From positions 1,327-14,446 of the forward strand of contig JAHZHS010000023.1 in assembly GCA_019420135.1 (NCBI GenBank): DNA of 13,120 bases, read 5' to 3'. This DNA comes from Oscillospiraceae bacterium. GTDB taxonomy: Bacteria; Bacillota; Clostridia; Oscillospirales; Ruminococcaceae. Below, in pieces: positions 1-12,100 of this stretch. The notes under the pieces were generated by a model. The model made no database searches. It was not told the DNA's origin and saw only the letters and a list, made by a program, of their open reading frames with translations. Position numbers and translations under genes: made by a program. Numbering within the stretch: the stretch's first letter is position 1; each line of letters starts with the position of its first letter.

Positions 1-165
1 TACTCCAGTGCCTGGTAAACGTCAAACAGGTCCATGTCCTCGTTGCGGCAGAACAGGCCCGCCTCCAGATACACACCCTCCAGTTCCTGCGTGCAGTTCA
101 GGTAATCCACCATGGCATCCAGATCCGTCTGGTCGGTATCGCCATCTCCGTCCACATCCCCCATC
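1..165 (-). other. Dockerin-like C-terminal module (incomplete at window edge)
   Basis: Residues about 4173-4226. The first F-hand loop is complete: DVDGDGDTDQTD (158-123) followed by LDAMVDYL, with acidic ligands at loop positions 1, 3, 5, 9 and 12. It is preceded by the strand LYLNDTPYYVVAMG, usual before Clostridia dockerins. The second repeat follows after the expected spacing (ELEGVYLEAGLFCRNEDMDL) but has lost the first loop ligands and the Gly residues, keeping only the later Asp positions. Type I dockerins bind cohesins in cellulosome-like assemblies. Whether this degenerate form does so is open. The sequence leaves the window before the last helix ends. Confidence 0.75.
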
Positions 166-3100
166 GCCACAACATAATAGGGGGTATCATTGAGGTAAAG
201 GATATCGCCGGTGGCAAGGGTATCGGTTTCCTGGCCGTCGGCGTCGGTCAATCGCGCCGTAATCCCCTGTTCCTCAGCGGTAAAGTAGTCCACCACATCC
301 TGCACGGGAGTTCCGGCCTCAATGCCGATCGCACGCTGGGTCTGTGCAACTGTCTCCCAGTCAAGGATGATCTTTTCGAACCGTGCCACAATGAGGCAGT
401 CCTTTTGGGCTTGCAGTGTCAGGGTCGGCTGGTTGCTGATCAGGTATCCATCCTCATACCAGCCGGCGAACTCATAAACATCGCCGGCCGTGGACGGATA
501 GAGCGTGACGGTGGTTCCGTACTCATACCGGCCGCTGCCGGACACTGTGCCGGAGCCCATGGTATCCACCGAAATGTTGACCATGGGATAGACCGGCGGC
601 GCCGCCACATAGGAAGCATAGTGCAGGTCATCGGTCACAGCCCGGACATACACATACGCAAAGTTCTCTGCGGTCTGGTAGTCAAAGGTGGAACTGCCCT
701 CAGGCACATTCATCTCCAGCGCATCGCCGTAGGAATAGCTGACGGGTGTCTGAGAGAAGGTCACCTGATAGGTGCGGCTGCGGTCCAGGCCTTCCACACG
801 GTAACCGTTTTGGGTCTGGATCACCCGCAGACCGCTGAGGGCTGCCGGCGGATAGATGCTCAGACGGGCGGTCAGGCTTTCATTGGCGGTATCCCCACCC
901 ACAGCACGAACCAGCAGTTCGGTGCGGCCGAAGCTTTGCTCCACCGCAATGGGCGTACCGGCACAGGGCGTCCAGTCCACACCGTTGTTGAGAGAATACT
1001 CATAGCGGTCACTGAAGCTTTGCACCGTCTGGCCCTTGCTGTAGTCAAAGGTCACTTCCGGCGCCGTGAGGGCGGTGCTGTCCTGCTGCAGCGGGCTGCG
1101 CAGAAGCTGTACCCGCAGCAATGTGATCCGGTCCTCCACAGCATCGCGCCATTTCAGCCAGGAAATGGAGGATGTCAGACCCGAGATTTGGGTCGCAGCC
1201 TGGAGGAATTCCTTGCTGTCCAGAACGCCGGGGGCAATCTCCATGGCTATGCCAAGGGCCGCCACCTGTTCTTCTCCCATTTCCCGCAGGTTCAGCAGAT
1301 AGTGAATCATCTCCATGTAATTGCTGGCGGTTTCCTCCGTTCCCTGACCCTTATAGGCCGCTTGGCGTACCTGCAGTCCGGCACGGATCGCCTCACTCAT
1401 ACAGCCGATATAAAAGATATTGTTCGCGATTTCATGCTGCTCTTTGGTGTTCAGCAGGTTATCCGACACGAACATGAATGCCTTGATTCCCATCAGGATC
1501 CCCTGACAGATGTAGGTAGAAATCAAATTTTTGACTTGTTTATCGATATAACCAAAAATGCCTTGCTTCACCGTACTGATCAGCTGACTCCAGAAATCCG
1601 GGTTGGCATTTCCCTCATTGAGAAGAATCGTGCGGATTTCTTTGGCAGCGTTCACCAGCGCCCGGGCGCCCCGGGAATCCGTTCTGCTATATTCAATGAT
1701 CGCGTCGAGATACAGGATGTAACTGTTCATGGAGCTGCGGGCTGCCAGGTACAGTGCCAGATCTTCGGGATTCTCCTCCACTTTGCTCAGCAAAAGATTC
1801 TTGACGTTGGAATCAAATCCCAATGCCTTCCAGGCATCATTCATGTCCTCGTTGGACAAAACGTCGTACAATACCTCCCAAAGATCTTTTTCTGTCAGAT
1901 TCAGTTCTTTCAGTCTTTGGGCAAGATCGGAATCCTTTCCCTGCAGAGTCGCCTTGAATCCATCCCAAATCAATTTGGTGAGGCTGTCACTTCCCGCCTG
2001 GAATACCGATTGAAACGCTTCCCATCGTTTGTTCTTGGAGATGCTGGAGATGGTATCCTGGAGGGTTTCCTTCATGACCTTACTAGCACCGCTGATGGCA
2101 CTGTCGGTCCAACCGGAGGCTTTTTTCTCCAGCACATTGCTGATGGCCAGCATCCCTTCATTTCCGCCCAGGTCACTGTTGATCCAGTCGTTGAGAGAAC
2201 CAAAGAACTGGGAAACAAAGGTGTATTGTGGGCGCTCATTCGACTCCACGCTCAGTTCCATGGCACGAAGCAGAATGTCGCGGACTGCATCGGGGTCGGC
2301 CCCCTCCAGCAGCTCAGTAAACTTGTTATTGCCGCCTACCACGCCCAGCAAGGTCCACATGTCCCGCTCAGTTTGGGTGGGCATCATGTCGGCAATCTCT
2401 CCGCTGGATTTGAACAGGCTCCAATAGACATACTGGCCGTTGTCCATCAGGTAGGCCAGCGCATCCTGATTGGTCGTCAGAGTCTGTTCCGCCTTGCTCA
2501 CAGAGTCCACCGTCGCGGACAGCGCCCCCGTAAAGTCGGACAGCGGGCGCTGTTCGATGTGGACTTTCACGCCATAACCCTCTTCGATTTCTAGGGCGTA
2601 TGCGTTCCGGTTCTGCTCCGTGATGCTGTAATCCGTCTGGCCGACTTCCACATAGCGATGTACCAGACGGTATCCTGCCGGCAGAACCTGTATATTTTCC
2701 GACACATCGGGCACGAGCTCAAAGCCGCTGTCCGTCTCGTCCACCAGCCATTGCATGCTGTCGGTGACATCCTCGCCCATATTGTTGTACACAAGGGCTT
2801 GTATCAGCTTGGACCCGGTGAGGATCCTCGGCTGGTACAGATCCACCGCGCCGTTGTTGGCCAGGATGACATTGTAATAGAACGAACCGTTGTCCAGCTC
2901 GTCGGGGATTTCAATGGTCATCTCCATCCCGGACAGACCATAGACTTCCAGCGGCTCGGAAGCGGCAAAATGGGCCTGGAGGGGCACATTGAAACCGCCC
3001 AGCACGCCGGCATAGTCCGCCGACAGATCGTACTTGCCCACTTCGTCCCCGCGGATGATCCAGCGGATGGTCTCGGCAGACTGACCGGGGATTTCTCCGA

Positions 3101-6100
3101 TGGATACGTTGGCTTCGGACTCACTGTCGTAGGCATCCATCAGGGTCAGACCTTCCGGCAGATGGAGCTCCACCTCATTGTCCAGCAGGGGGAAATCGGA
3201 GGAGGCGTTGTTCAGGATGTGAAGGCGCACATCGAACATATCCTTGAGGGCGGAGGCCCCCACCGGAATGTCCAGATAGGCAATGGACACTTCATGGGAG
3301 AAGATGTAGTCCGGTACATCCACCTCCGGCGCATCGCCCTCCTCCTTGACGGAAAGGCTGCCGCCGCACAGCGGCTGCACAATCAGCTCATGGATTTCCC
3401 CGTCCGAACGCACAACGATGGGATTGCTGCTGGTCTCCTGGGTTGTGGGGGTGTAGTTGAAGGAGTGATTGATGTTGCTGCCGCCATAGGTCAGGTGTAC
3501 GGTAACCTTCAGAATACACTGGTTTTCCGGCTTGGTCACATCGATGCCCGCCGCCACGATCTCCTCGTAGGTCATGCGGTTGATCTCAAAGTTGCCTTCC
3601 ACCAGCGTCTGCTTGACCATGGTGATGGTGAGAGAGGTTTCCTGTCCGGCCAGCAGCTCGATTTCCTTTTTGGCCGGCAGCCACTGGTTGTCGGCAATCA
3701 GGCAGGCCACCGTATGCCTGCCCACCGTGCCGTCAAACTCCACATTGCCCTGAGAATCCGTCAGGCGGATGGCCTGATCCTCCTCCCCCAGGTCAAAGTA
3801 GACCGCAGCTCCGATGACCGGGGCGCCGCTCTCGTCCAAGACCTGCACCTTGGCATGGCCGATGAGGTTGCGCTCCTTCACATGAATCTGCCGGCGCAGG
3901 GTCGAGACCAGGCCGTCGGTATTGGTCACCGTCAGGGTAACGGTAAAGTCGCCGGTCTGATGATAGGCATGGACCGCCACCGCCTGGGAGGCTGTGGTAT
4001 TGTCCCCGAAATCCAGCTCATACCCGGCAATTCCCTTGTCATCCTTGGACAGGGTGGCGTCAAAGACGTACTCCACGCCCACTTCCAGCACGGTGTCACA
4101 GCTGAGTTCCGGCTTGGGCGCACTGCGGTTGGGCAGCTGAGCGGTTCCGAGATCCAGCCGGGCCGTGTTGCCCGCCTCATCCACAGCCTCCACCTGATAG
4201 GTGTAGGCGATCTCCTGCAATGCCAGGCTGGTATCGGTATACCGGGTCTCGCCGGGGGCGGTCTGTCCCAGCAGGCGGTAGCTTTCGCCGCCGTCCTGAC
4301 TTCTGTAAATGCGGTAGGCCGCCAGGTCCTGCTCTGCCCCGCCGGACCACTGCAGTTCCACCGCGCTGTCTTGATACGCGGCAGTGCCCTCCGTCAGGGT
4401 CGGGGCCGTGGTATCAATGGGGTACTGTGCTGTGGCCCATTCTCCGGTGTTGCCCGCCGCATCCGTTGCCCGGGCGCGCAGATACATCGTATCCCCGTCG
4501 GAGAATTTCTCCGCCGGGCAGAAGAAGCTCAGCACCTGGCTGGCCACATTCAGTTCCTGCCAGTTTTTCAGCGTCTGGTCGTCCTGGCCGTCGCGGCTGT
4601 ATTCCAGCTCCACCGAGACAACCGCCCGGTTATCCTGCACCATCAGGCTGGCGCTGGTTTTTGCCGGGCCCAGCGGGCTGCCCGATGCCGGAGCAAAGCT
4701 GACCACCGTGGGCGCCACGGTATCCTCTTCCGCCGTGGCAGAAACGGTAGCCGATGGTTCACTGGGATTGCCGGCTGTGTCGTTCACGACAACCTGATAG
4801 TAATATGTCCGTTCTGGCTGCACTGTGCGGTCCATCCAGTCCACTGTCTGCAGTCCGTCCTGGAGCAGCACAAACTCCCCGTCGGCAGCCTCGCTGCGGT
4901 AGACGGAGTAGGTTCCCAGGTCGTCCTCTGTTCCCTGCTCCCAGCTGATCCGGATGCAGCCGCCTGCTCCCGCTGCCATTACACTTTGGGGGGCTTCAGG
5001 GGCAGTCCGGTCGATGTAATACTGAACAAAGGGAGCATCCTCGCCGGTGCTGCTTGTGTTGCCGGCGCTGTCGGAGGCCACGGCACGGACCCACAGCAGG
5101 CCCTCCTCATATTCGCTCAGGGGCAGAGGGCAGGATAGGGTCCGGGTCTTTGCCGGGGTGTCATAGGTTTGGGTAAAGAAGTCGGTCCACTCCAGGTTGT
5201 CGGTGGAAACCTGGACCGTGATGGACTGCACGTCCCACGCATCGGTAACGGTCGCCTGGAAGGGGATCTCATCGGTATAGGAAGCCGGCGTGGGCCGCAG
5301 GCTGGTGATCACAGGAGGTTCAGTATCCGCCTGGGTGTGCACGGTGATCTCCTCCGAGGGCTCGCCGAAGGTTCCCAGCGAATCTCCGGCAACGACGCGG
5401 AAGGTATAATCGGTATCCGGGGTGAGGTCGTACAGATTGACGCCCAGCACGCCCCGGACCTCCTCCACCGGTGAGAAGCTGCCGTCCGGCTGTTTCTGCT
5501 CCACCCGGAAAACGGCCACGTCCTCCGCCGGCTCCTCCCACCGCAGGGTGATGGTGGTGGCGGTGCTTTCGCCGCTCAGCCCCGTCACAGCGGCAGGGCC
5601 ATTGTTGCGGATGGTATAGCGGGCAATCAGAGTCTCGCTCTGGTTTCCGGCGCCGTCCCAGGCCAGGGCACGCAGCTGCAGGGGGCCGTCGGGCAGGGTT
5701 GTGGTATCCAGTTCCGCCGTGCACAGCGCACCGCCGCTCTCATGGAGCAGCGTCCAGTCTGTCTCGGCAGGCTGTTCCTCCACAGCATATTCCAGGCTGC
5801 TTCCCGTCACGGCATAGTTGTCCTTGGCCTGCAGGGTGAAGGTCACCTTCCCCTTGAGGGAGCTGCCGTCCGCCGGGGTCAGGCTGGCAATGACGGGGCC
5901 CTCGGTATCCGGGACCAGGGAAGCCGCCACCAGGGAGGAGGGTTCGCCCTCCTGCTGGAGGGTATTCACACCCGCAATATAGTAGTAATACAGGGTCTGG
6001 TCATCAATGCGGCCGTCGGTATACTGCAGGCTGAACCGGTCGTTCAGCGTGGCCAGCAGAGTAAAATGCTCTTCCCCCTCGGCCCGGCGATAGATATGGT

Positions 6101-9100
6101 ATCCGACGGTATCGGCTTCCTCGGCCACCAGCCAGCTCAGCCGGATGAGAGAGCTGTCCGCCACAGCCGAAAAGCCCAGGATGGATTTGGGCATACTGTG
6201 GTCCAGGGTGAGGGTCCGGGAGAGACTTGCCTCCCCGCCGTCCACATCGGTCAGCGTAAACAGCACGGTGAACGGAGCATCGGGCAGATCCGTGATGTCC
6301 CAGTGGATGGTATAGACCCCCGTGCCCGGGTTGCTCAGCGCCTCATCCAAGGTTCCTGTGCCGATCAGGACACGGGTTTCCCCGTCCAGGTAATAGAGCT
6401 GTCCCACCGTCTGCCGGTCATCCAGGGGTTCCAGATTGCCGAAATCCCGCACACGAATCTGCAGGGTATTGTCAATGTTCACGCGGTCCGTGCCGTTTGC
6501 CACCAGAATATCCAGGATCTGCGGCTCCCGGGGTGTTACCGTCAGGGCGGCGACGCCGGTGGTACGGCCATCCGCGCTGTATCCATAGACCCGGTAGGTA
6601 TAGTCTGCATCCGTGGTCAAACCGCTGTCGGTGAAGGTGCAGTCCTGGGTCTGGCCGATCACAACACCGTTGCGCTCCACCGTATAGCCGATCACCTGGT
6701 CGCTGTCATGGGCATCCCAGCGCAGCACCACCGTTTTGCTGTAGATTTTGTCTGCGGACAGATTGCCCACCCGGGCATTGAAAATATCGGTGGAGAATTC
6801 CACCCCCGCGGGCAGCCCCGTTCCAAAGGCCGCCTGGTAGGCTTCCAGGGAATCCGCCGGGACATAAATGGTCTGAAGTGCCGTAAGCACGGACAACGGA
6901 TTGTCACCGTTGCAGACAGGGACTTCCTCCCCCAGGAAGGTGAGTTCTGTCACGGATGTCATGCCATACAACGGCCAGCTGTCTTCCCCGCTGCCGGTTG
7001 AAATGCTTTGCAGGCCCGTGCCAAGCACCAGTGCAGTCACCCCCGACATACCGGAGAATGCACCCGCCGTCAGGGTAGTCACACCGTCGGGAATGGTCAG
7101 TTCCCCGGTGATGCCGCTGCAGCCGCTGAAGGCATAGCCGCCCACACTGGTCAGACCTTCCGGAAGCTGCAGCGTCCCGGAAAGGCCTTTGCATCCACTG
7201 AACGCATATCCGTCAATGGCGGTCAGGGACCGGGGCAGGACCAGCGTGCCCTGGAGGGAACTGCACCCGGAAAAGACGTTAGAATCCAGCTTCTGCAGCC
7301 CTTCTCCCAGCCGCAGACCGGTCAGCCCGGTACAGCCGCTGAAGGCAGACTGACCCAGGCCTGTCCGCTCCGCCGGTTCCACCGTCAGAGTGCCGTCCAG
7401 GCCGGTACATTTGGCAAAGGCATAGTTGCCGATTTCCGTCAGGGAGGCGGGGATTGTCAGATTGCCCTTCAGGCCGGTGCAGCCATAGAAGGCGTATGTT
7501 CCCACCTTCTGCAGTCCCTCCGGCAGGGAAAGGGCGTCCAGGCCGGTGCAGCCGTAGAAGGCACGAACCCCGAGTTCGGGCAGCGAGGCCAGCCCGGTCA
7601 GCCCGGTCAGCCCGGTGCATCCCTCAAAGGCCCCCATTTCGATGGTGGTCACGGTGTCCGGCAGGATGACCGAGGTCAGCTCCGTATGATTGCGGAAGGC
7701 ATATTCTGCAATGGTGGTGACGCCGTAAGGCACTTCGAAGGAGGGATCCGTACCCCAGTAGCCATACAGCACTCCGTCACTGATATAGCAATCCTCCCCG
7801 GGCGCTGCCCCGTAGGCTTCCAGGCGCACATCTTCCGGAAGGCCGGAGGCGTATTGGATGGAATAAGCGCCATAGCTTTCTCCCGGTACATAGACCACTT
7901 CCAGTGAGGTCAAGGGTGTAAACACCGTCATGTCCTCGCCATAGGGGCCGTCCCACTCAGGGACCGTATTGCCATGGAAGGTCAGGCTGGTCACAGAGGT
8001 CATTCCCCACAGCGGATGATTCACATCCACCGTCACACTGGCGAATTCGGTCAGCCCCGTGCCGAACTCCACGGAGGTGATCTGGTCCATGTCAGAAAAG
8101 ACTCCAACGTTCAATACAGTGATCCCGTCGGGGACTTTCAGCGCGCCGGTAAACCCGCTGCACCCGCTGAAAGCGGACTCTCCCAAAGAAGTCAATCCAT
8201 CCGGCAGTACCAGGCTTCCTGTAAAGCCCGAGCAGTTCAGGAAGGCACTCTGACCAATGGAGGTGACGGTCTCGGGAATGTGCAGTTCCCCGGAAAGTCC
8301 GGTGCAGCCGTAAAAAGCCCTGCTCCCAAGCACCGTCAATCCCTCCGGAAGGACAAGACCGGTCAGCCCGGTGCAGCCCCGGAACGCACTGCTCTTCAGA
8401 TTCTGAAGGGAGGCTGGCAAAGTCAGCGTGCCGGACAGGGATGTGCAGTCCTGGAACGCCGACTCGCCGATGACGGTGACCGTCTCCGGCAGTGCAATGC
8501 TGGTCAGCCCACTGCCGGTAAAGAGGAAAGAGGTCACCTCAACCAGCCCGGCCGGAAAATGCGCTTCCGCCAGGCTGGTACATTGATAAAATACATAACT
8601 GCCCAAAGTGGTCAGACCATCCGGCAGGTCAGCAACCTGCAGGGCAGAGCAGTCGTAAAATGCACGGTTCCCCACTTCCCGCAATGTGGCCGGGAACTGT
8701 ACTGCGGTCAGACTGGTGCAATTTTCAAAAGCACTTTCCCCGATGCTTTGCAAGCCTTCGGGCAGTATGACGCTGGTCAGCGTATCGCAGTTTTTGAAAG
8801 CACCTTCCCCGATGGAAGTCACGTCATCAGGGACGGTCACTTCCCCTCCCTGTCCCAGGTAGGCCACCAGAACCCCATCCTCAATCTGGAAATCCGAGGA
8901 TGCCCCGATGACCAGCAGGCGTGCGCCGTCGGGCAGCCGGTTCAGCAGCCAGGACGAGTAGGCGGTGTATCCCTCCTGCGGTACAAAAACGGTACGAAGC
9001 GCCTCCAGTGACTGCAGGAAATTGTTGGAGCCCTTTTGGGTGGGCGGCGTAGCTCCCATAAATGTGATCTCCGACAGGGCTGTCATCCCATACAGCGGGC

Positions 9101-12100
9101 CGTCCGCCGCCTTGCTTGCCGCGTCCACCGTGCTCAGGCCTGTGCCGAGCTGCAGCCCGGTGATGCCTGTCATGCCTGCAAAAACACGCTGCGGCAGAGT
9201 TGCCACACCATCGGGCACTACAAGGGTTCCGGTCATGCCGGAACAGCCGGAGAAGGCATCGGCTCCCAGCGTCTGCAGGCCTGCGGGCAGCGTCAGTGTG
9301 CCGGTCAGACCGGAGCAATTTTCAAAAGCAGTGCTTCCCAGGGAGGTAAGGCTGTCCGGCAAGACAAGGGTTCCCGACAGGCCGGAGCAGTTTCCGAAGG
9401 CATTGCCTTCAATGTTTGTGACCGAGTTTCCCAGGTCCAGGCCGGAGAGGAGTGCGCAGCCGGAAAAAGCACCGGCCGGAATTACCGTCAGGCCTTCCGG
9501 AATCACGAGCGTTCCGGTCAGGTTGCGGCAGCCGGAAAAAGCGGCTGCTCCCATAGTCTGCAGCTTTGCCGGAAGCCGGAGTTCGGTCAGGCCGGAGCAA
9601 TAGTAAAAGGCATAGGGGCCCACTTCTGTAACATTGTCGGGCAGGATCAGCGCCCCCTCCAGGGCAGTGCACCAGTAAAATGCCTTTTCCCCCACCGTGG
9701 TGAGCGAGGCGGGCAGCGTCACATGGGTCAGGTTCCCATTCTGATAAAAGGCCCCCTGCCCGATGGCGGTGACTCCTTCCGGCAGCGTGACAGAGACCAC
9801 TTCCACACGGTCGGAAAAGGCATAAGGACCGATGGAGGTTACCCCGTCAGGCACGGTCACTTCAGAATCCGTGCCGTTGTAGGCCACCAGTTCGCCGTCT
9901 ACCACAGCAAAATCCCCGGTACTTTCCCGCACGCGGACGTCGATGTTGTAAAGCCAGAACGTGTCGGCACAAATCTGCATGAGCTCCGCATACTGCTCAG
10001 TTCCCACGTACACTGTGTCAGGTTTCACCATGCTATAGAAGGACGAAAAGAATGTGTACGTTCCCAACAGTGTGATCGTGGAAAGATCCGTATGATAAAA
10101 GACATTGGTGTACTCGTAATTGGCATCAAAATAGCAGCTTTCCACGCCGGTTCCCATGATCAGATCTGTCACCCCCTCCATGGAGGCGAAGGCGCCTTCC
10201 GGCAGGTAGGTCACGCCGTCGGGGATGCGCAGCGTACCGGTGATACCGCTGCAGCCGCTGAAGCAGTAGGTTCCCAGTTCGGTCAGCGATTCGGGAAGGT
10301 GCAGCGTGCCGGTAAGCCCGGAGCAGCCGGCAAAGGCATTGCTTCCCAGGGATGTAAAGGAGACGGGCAGGATCAGGTCACCCGACAATGCGCCGCAGCT
10401 GCCAAAGTCCGAGACCACGATGGTCTTGACGCCCGGTTCAATCGTCATGGTACCGTCCAGTCCATCACAATCATGAAAAGCTCTGTCTGCGATCTCGGTG
10501 ACACTGCCGGGAATTGTGAGATTTCCTGTGATGCCGCTTTTGCGGAAAGCTTCTGTCCCGATCCGCTGCAGGGTCTGCGGCAGCGTCAGGCTGGTCATCC
10601 CGGTACAATCCTGGAAAGCAGAATCTCCGATTTCCGCGATGGGTCCGCCCAGTTCCGCCCCGCTCAGCGCAGTGCAGCCGAAAAAGGCACGGGTCTCCAG
10701 TGTTTCCAGCGCCGGCAGGTGCAAGGTGGTCTGCCAGGCCGCACAGCCCTCAAAAGCGGAGGCCCCGATGCTGCGGACCGTCTGCGGCAGTTCCAGCGTG
10801 GTGAGGGCGGTGCAGCCCGCGAACGCCTGGGAGCCGATCTGCTCCAGTGCCGCAGAAGCCGACACCTCGGTCAGGGCCGTACAGTTCTGGAAGGCACGCT
10901 GCCCGATGGCTACAACACTGTCGGGCAGTACCACCCGCTCCACCGTCCCGTTGGCGCGGAACGCTGCTTCCCCGATGGCCGTCACACCCTCCGGGACTTC
11001 CACCGTGGTTTCGCTGCCAAGATAGGCGAGCAATACGTTATCCTGTACCACAAAGTCGCCCGTCTCCTCATCCGGAACCAACCGGGCCCGGTCAGGCAGG
11101 AAAGCCGACAGTGTGCTGGCATACTCCTCATAGGCAGCAAGAGGGACGACGATGCGCTCCAGCCCGTCACAGCCGGCAAACAATGTGCTGTTTTCCACTG
11201 CGGGAGGCACAGTCCCGGTAAAGGTGACCTGCTGCAGGGCCGTCATGTTTCCCATGGTCGCCGCAGGGTATGTAGTACCGGCAAAAGTAAGCAGTCCGCT
11301 GCCAAAGCGCAGACTGGTGATGCCGGACATTCCATAAAATGCACCGGACCCGATGGTTTCCACGCTGTCGGGAATCACCAGTTCTCCGGTAAAGCCGCTG
11401 CAGCCCCGCAGCGCATTTTCGCCGATCTGAATCAGGTTCTGAGGCAGTTCCAGGGTCCCGGTCAAACCGCTGCAGCCGTAAAACGCGTTCTCTTCCAGAA
11501 TGCTGAGATTGCGCGGCAGCGAAAGAATGCCATTCAGCGAGGAACAATTTTGAAACGCCTGCGCTCCAATGGTCGTAATATTGTGGGGCAGGATCAGATC
11601 GCCCGTCAGATTACGGCAGCCATAAAACGCACCACTGCCAATGCTCTCCAGGCTCTGCGGGAAGGTCACCGGCTCCGTCAGTGCCGACAAAGCATAAAAA
11701 GCATTTGCACCGATGAAGGTAATGCCTTCCTCCAGGACCAGCCTTGTGATCCGACTGCTATAAGATTTCCAGGGGGCATCCCGGTTGGGGTATGATTTGA
11801 TTCCCCCGTTTCCCGAGATGGTCAGCGTTCCGTCGGAGGAAAGGCTCCAGGTGACATCTGTACCGCAGCTGCCGCTTTGAATGATAGTGGCGGTTGTAGT
11901 ATCCTCTGCAGCGGCTGCCGGCTGGGCGGGAGCTTGCTGGGCGGGAGCCTGCTGCATCGGCACAGAATCCGAGAGCACAGCCGGTTCCGGTGCGGTCACA
12001 GCCTCCGGCGCTGGTACTGTGCTTTCCTCCACTTCCCCGCCTTCCTCCTGAGACGGAACCGTATCTTCTTCGGGTGTTTCGGTCGTGGCCTGCTGCCAGC

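Noticed and set aside
1..600. LPXTG sorting motif, SLH or cell-wall-binding repeats
   Set aside because: None is visible up to the edge. The final residues are outside the window, so absence is not proven.
1060..2549. Possible toxin or enzyme domain in the helical region
   Set aside because: I found no catalytic motif (no HExxH, nuclease, ADP-ribosyltransferase or peptidase signature), so no activity is claimed.
9036..11795. Very long open frame on the plus strand (919 codons), with similar ones at 405-2594 and 2658-5138
   Set aside because: They lie antisense to the giant gene. The encoded proteins are low-complexity, rich in Gly, Arg, Gln and His, and match no family. GC-rich third positions and the repeated LRR codons of the true gene remove stops from this frame. 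No Shine-Dalgarno site or promoter was seen for them.
6800..11876. Dense regular repeats suggesting a CRISPR array or satellite DNA
   Set aside because: The period is about 69 bp, copies vary at the base level, and the conserved part follows the codons of a 23-residue protein repeat. There are no unrelated spacers between identical repeats.
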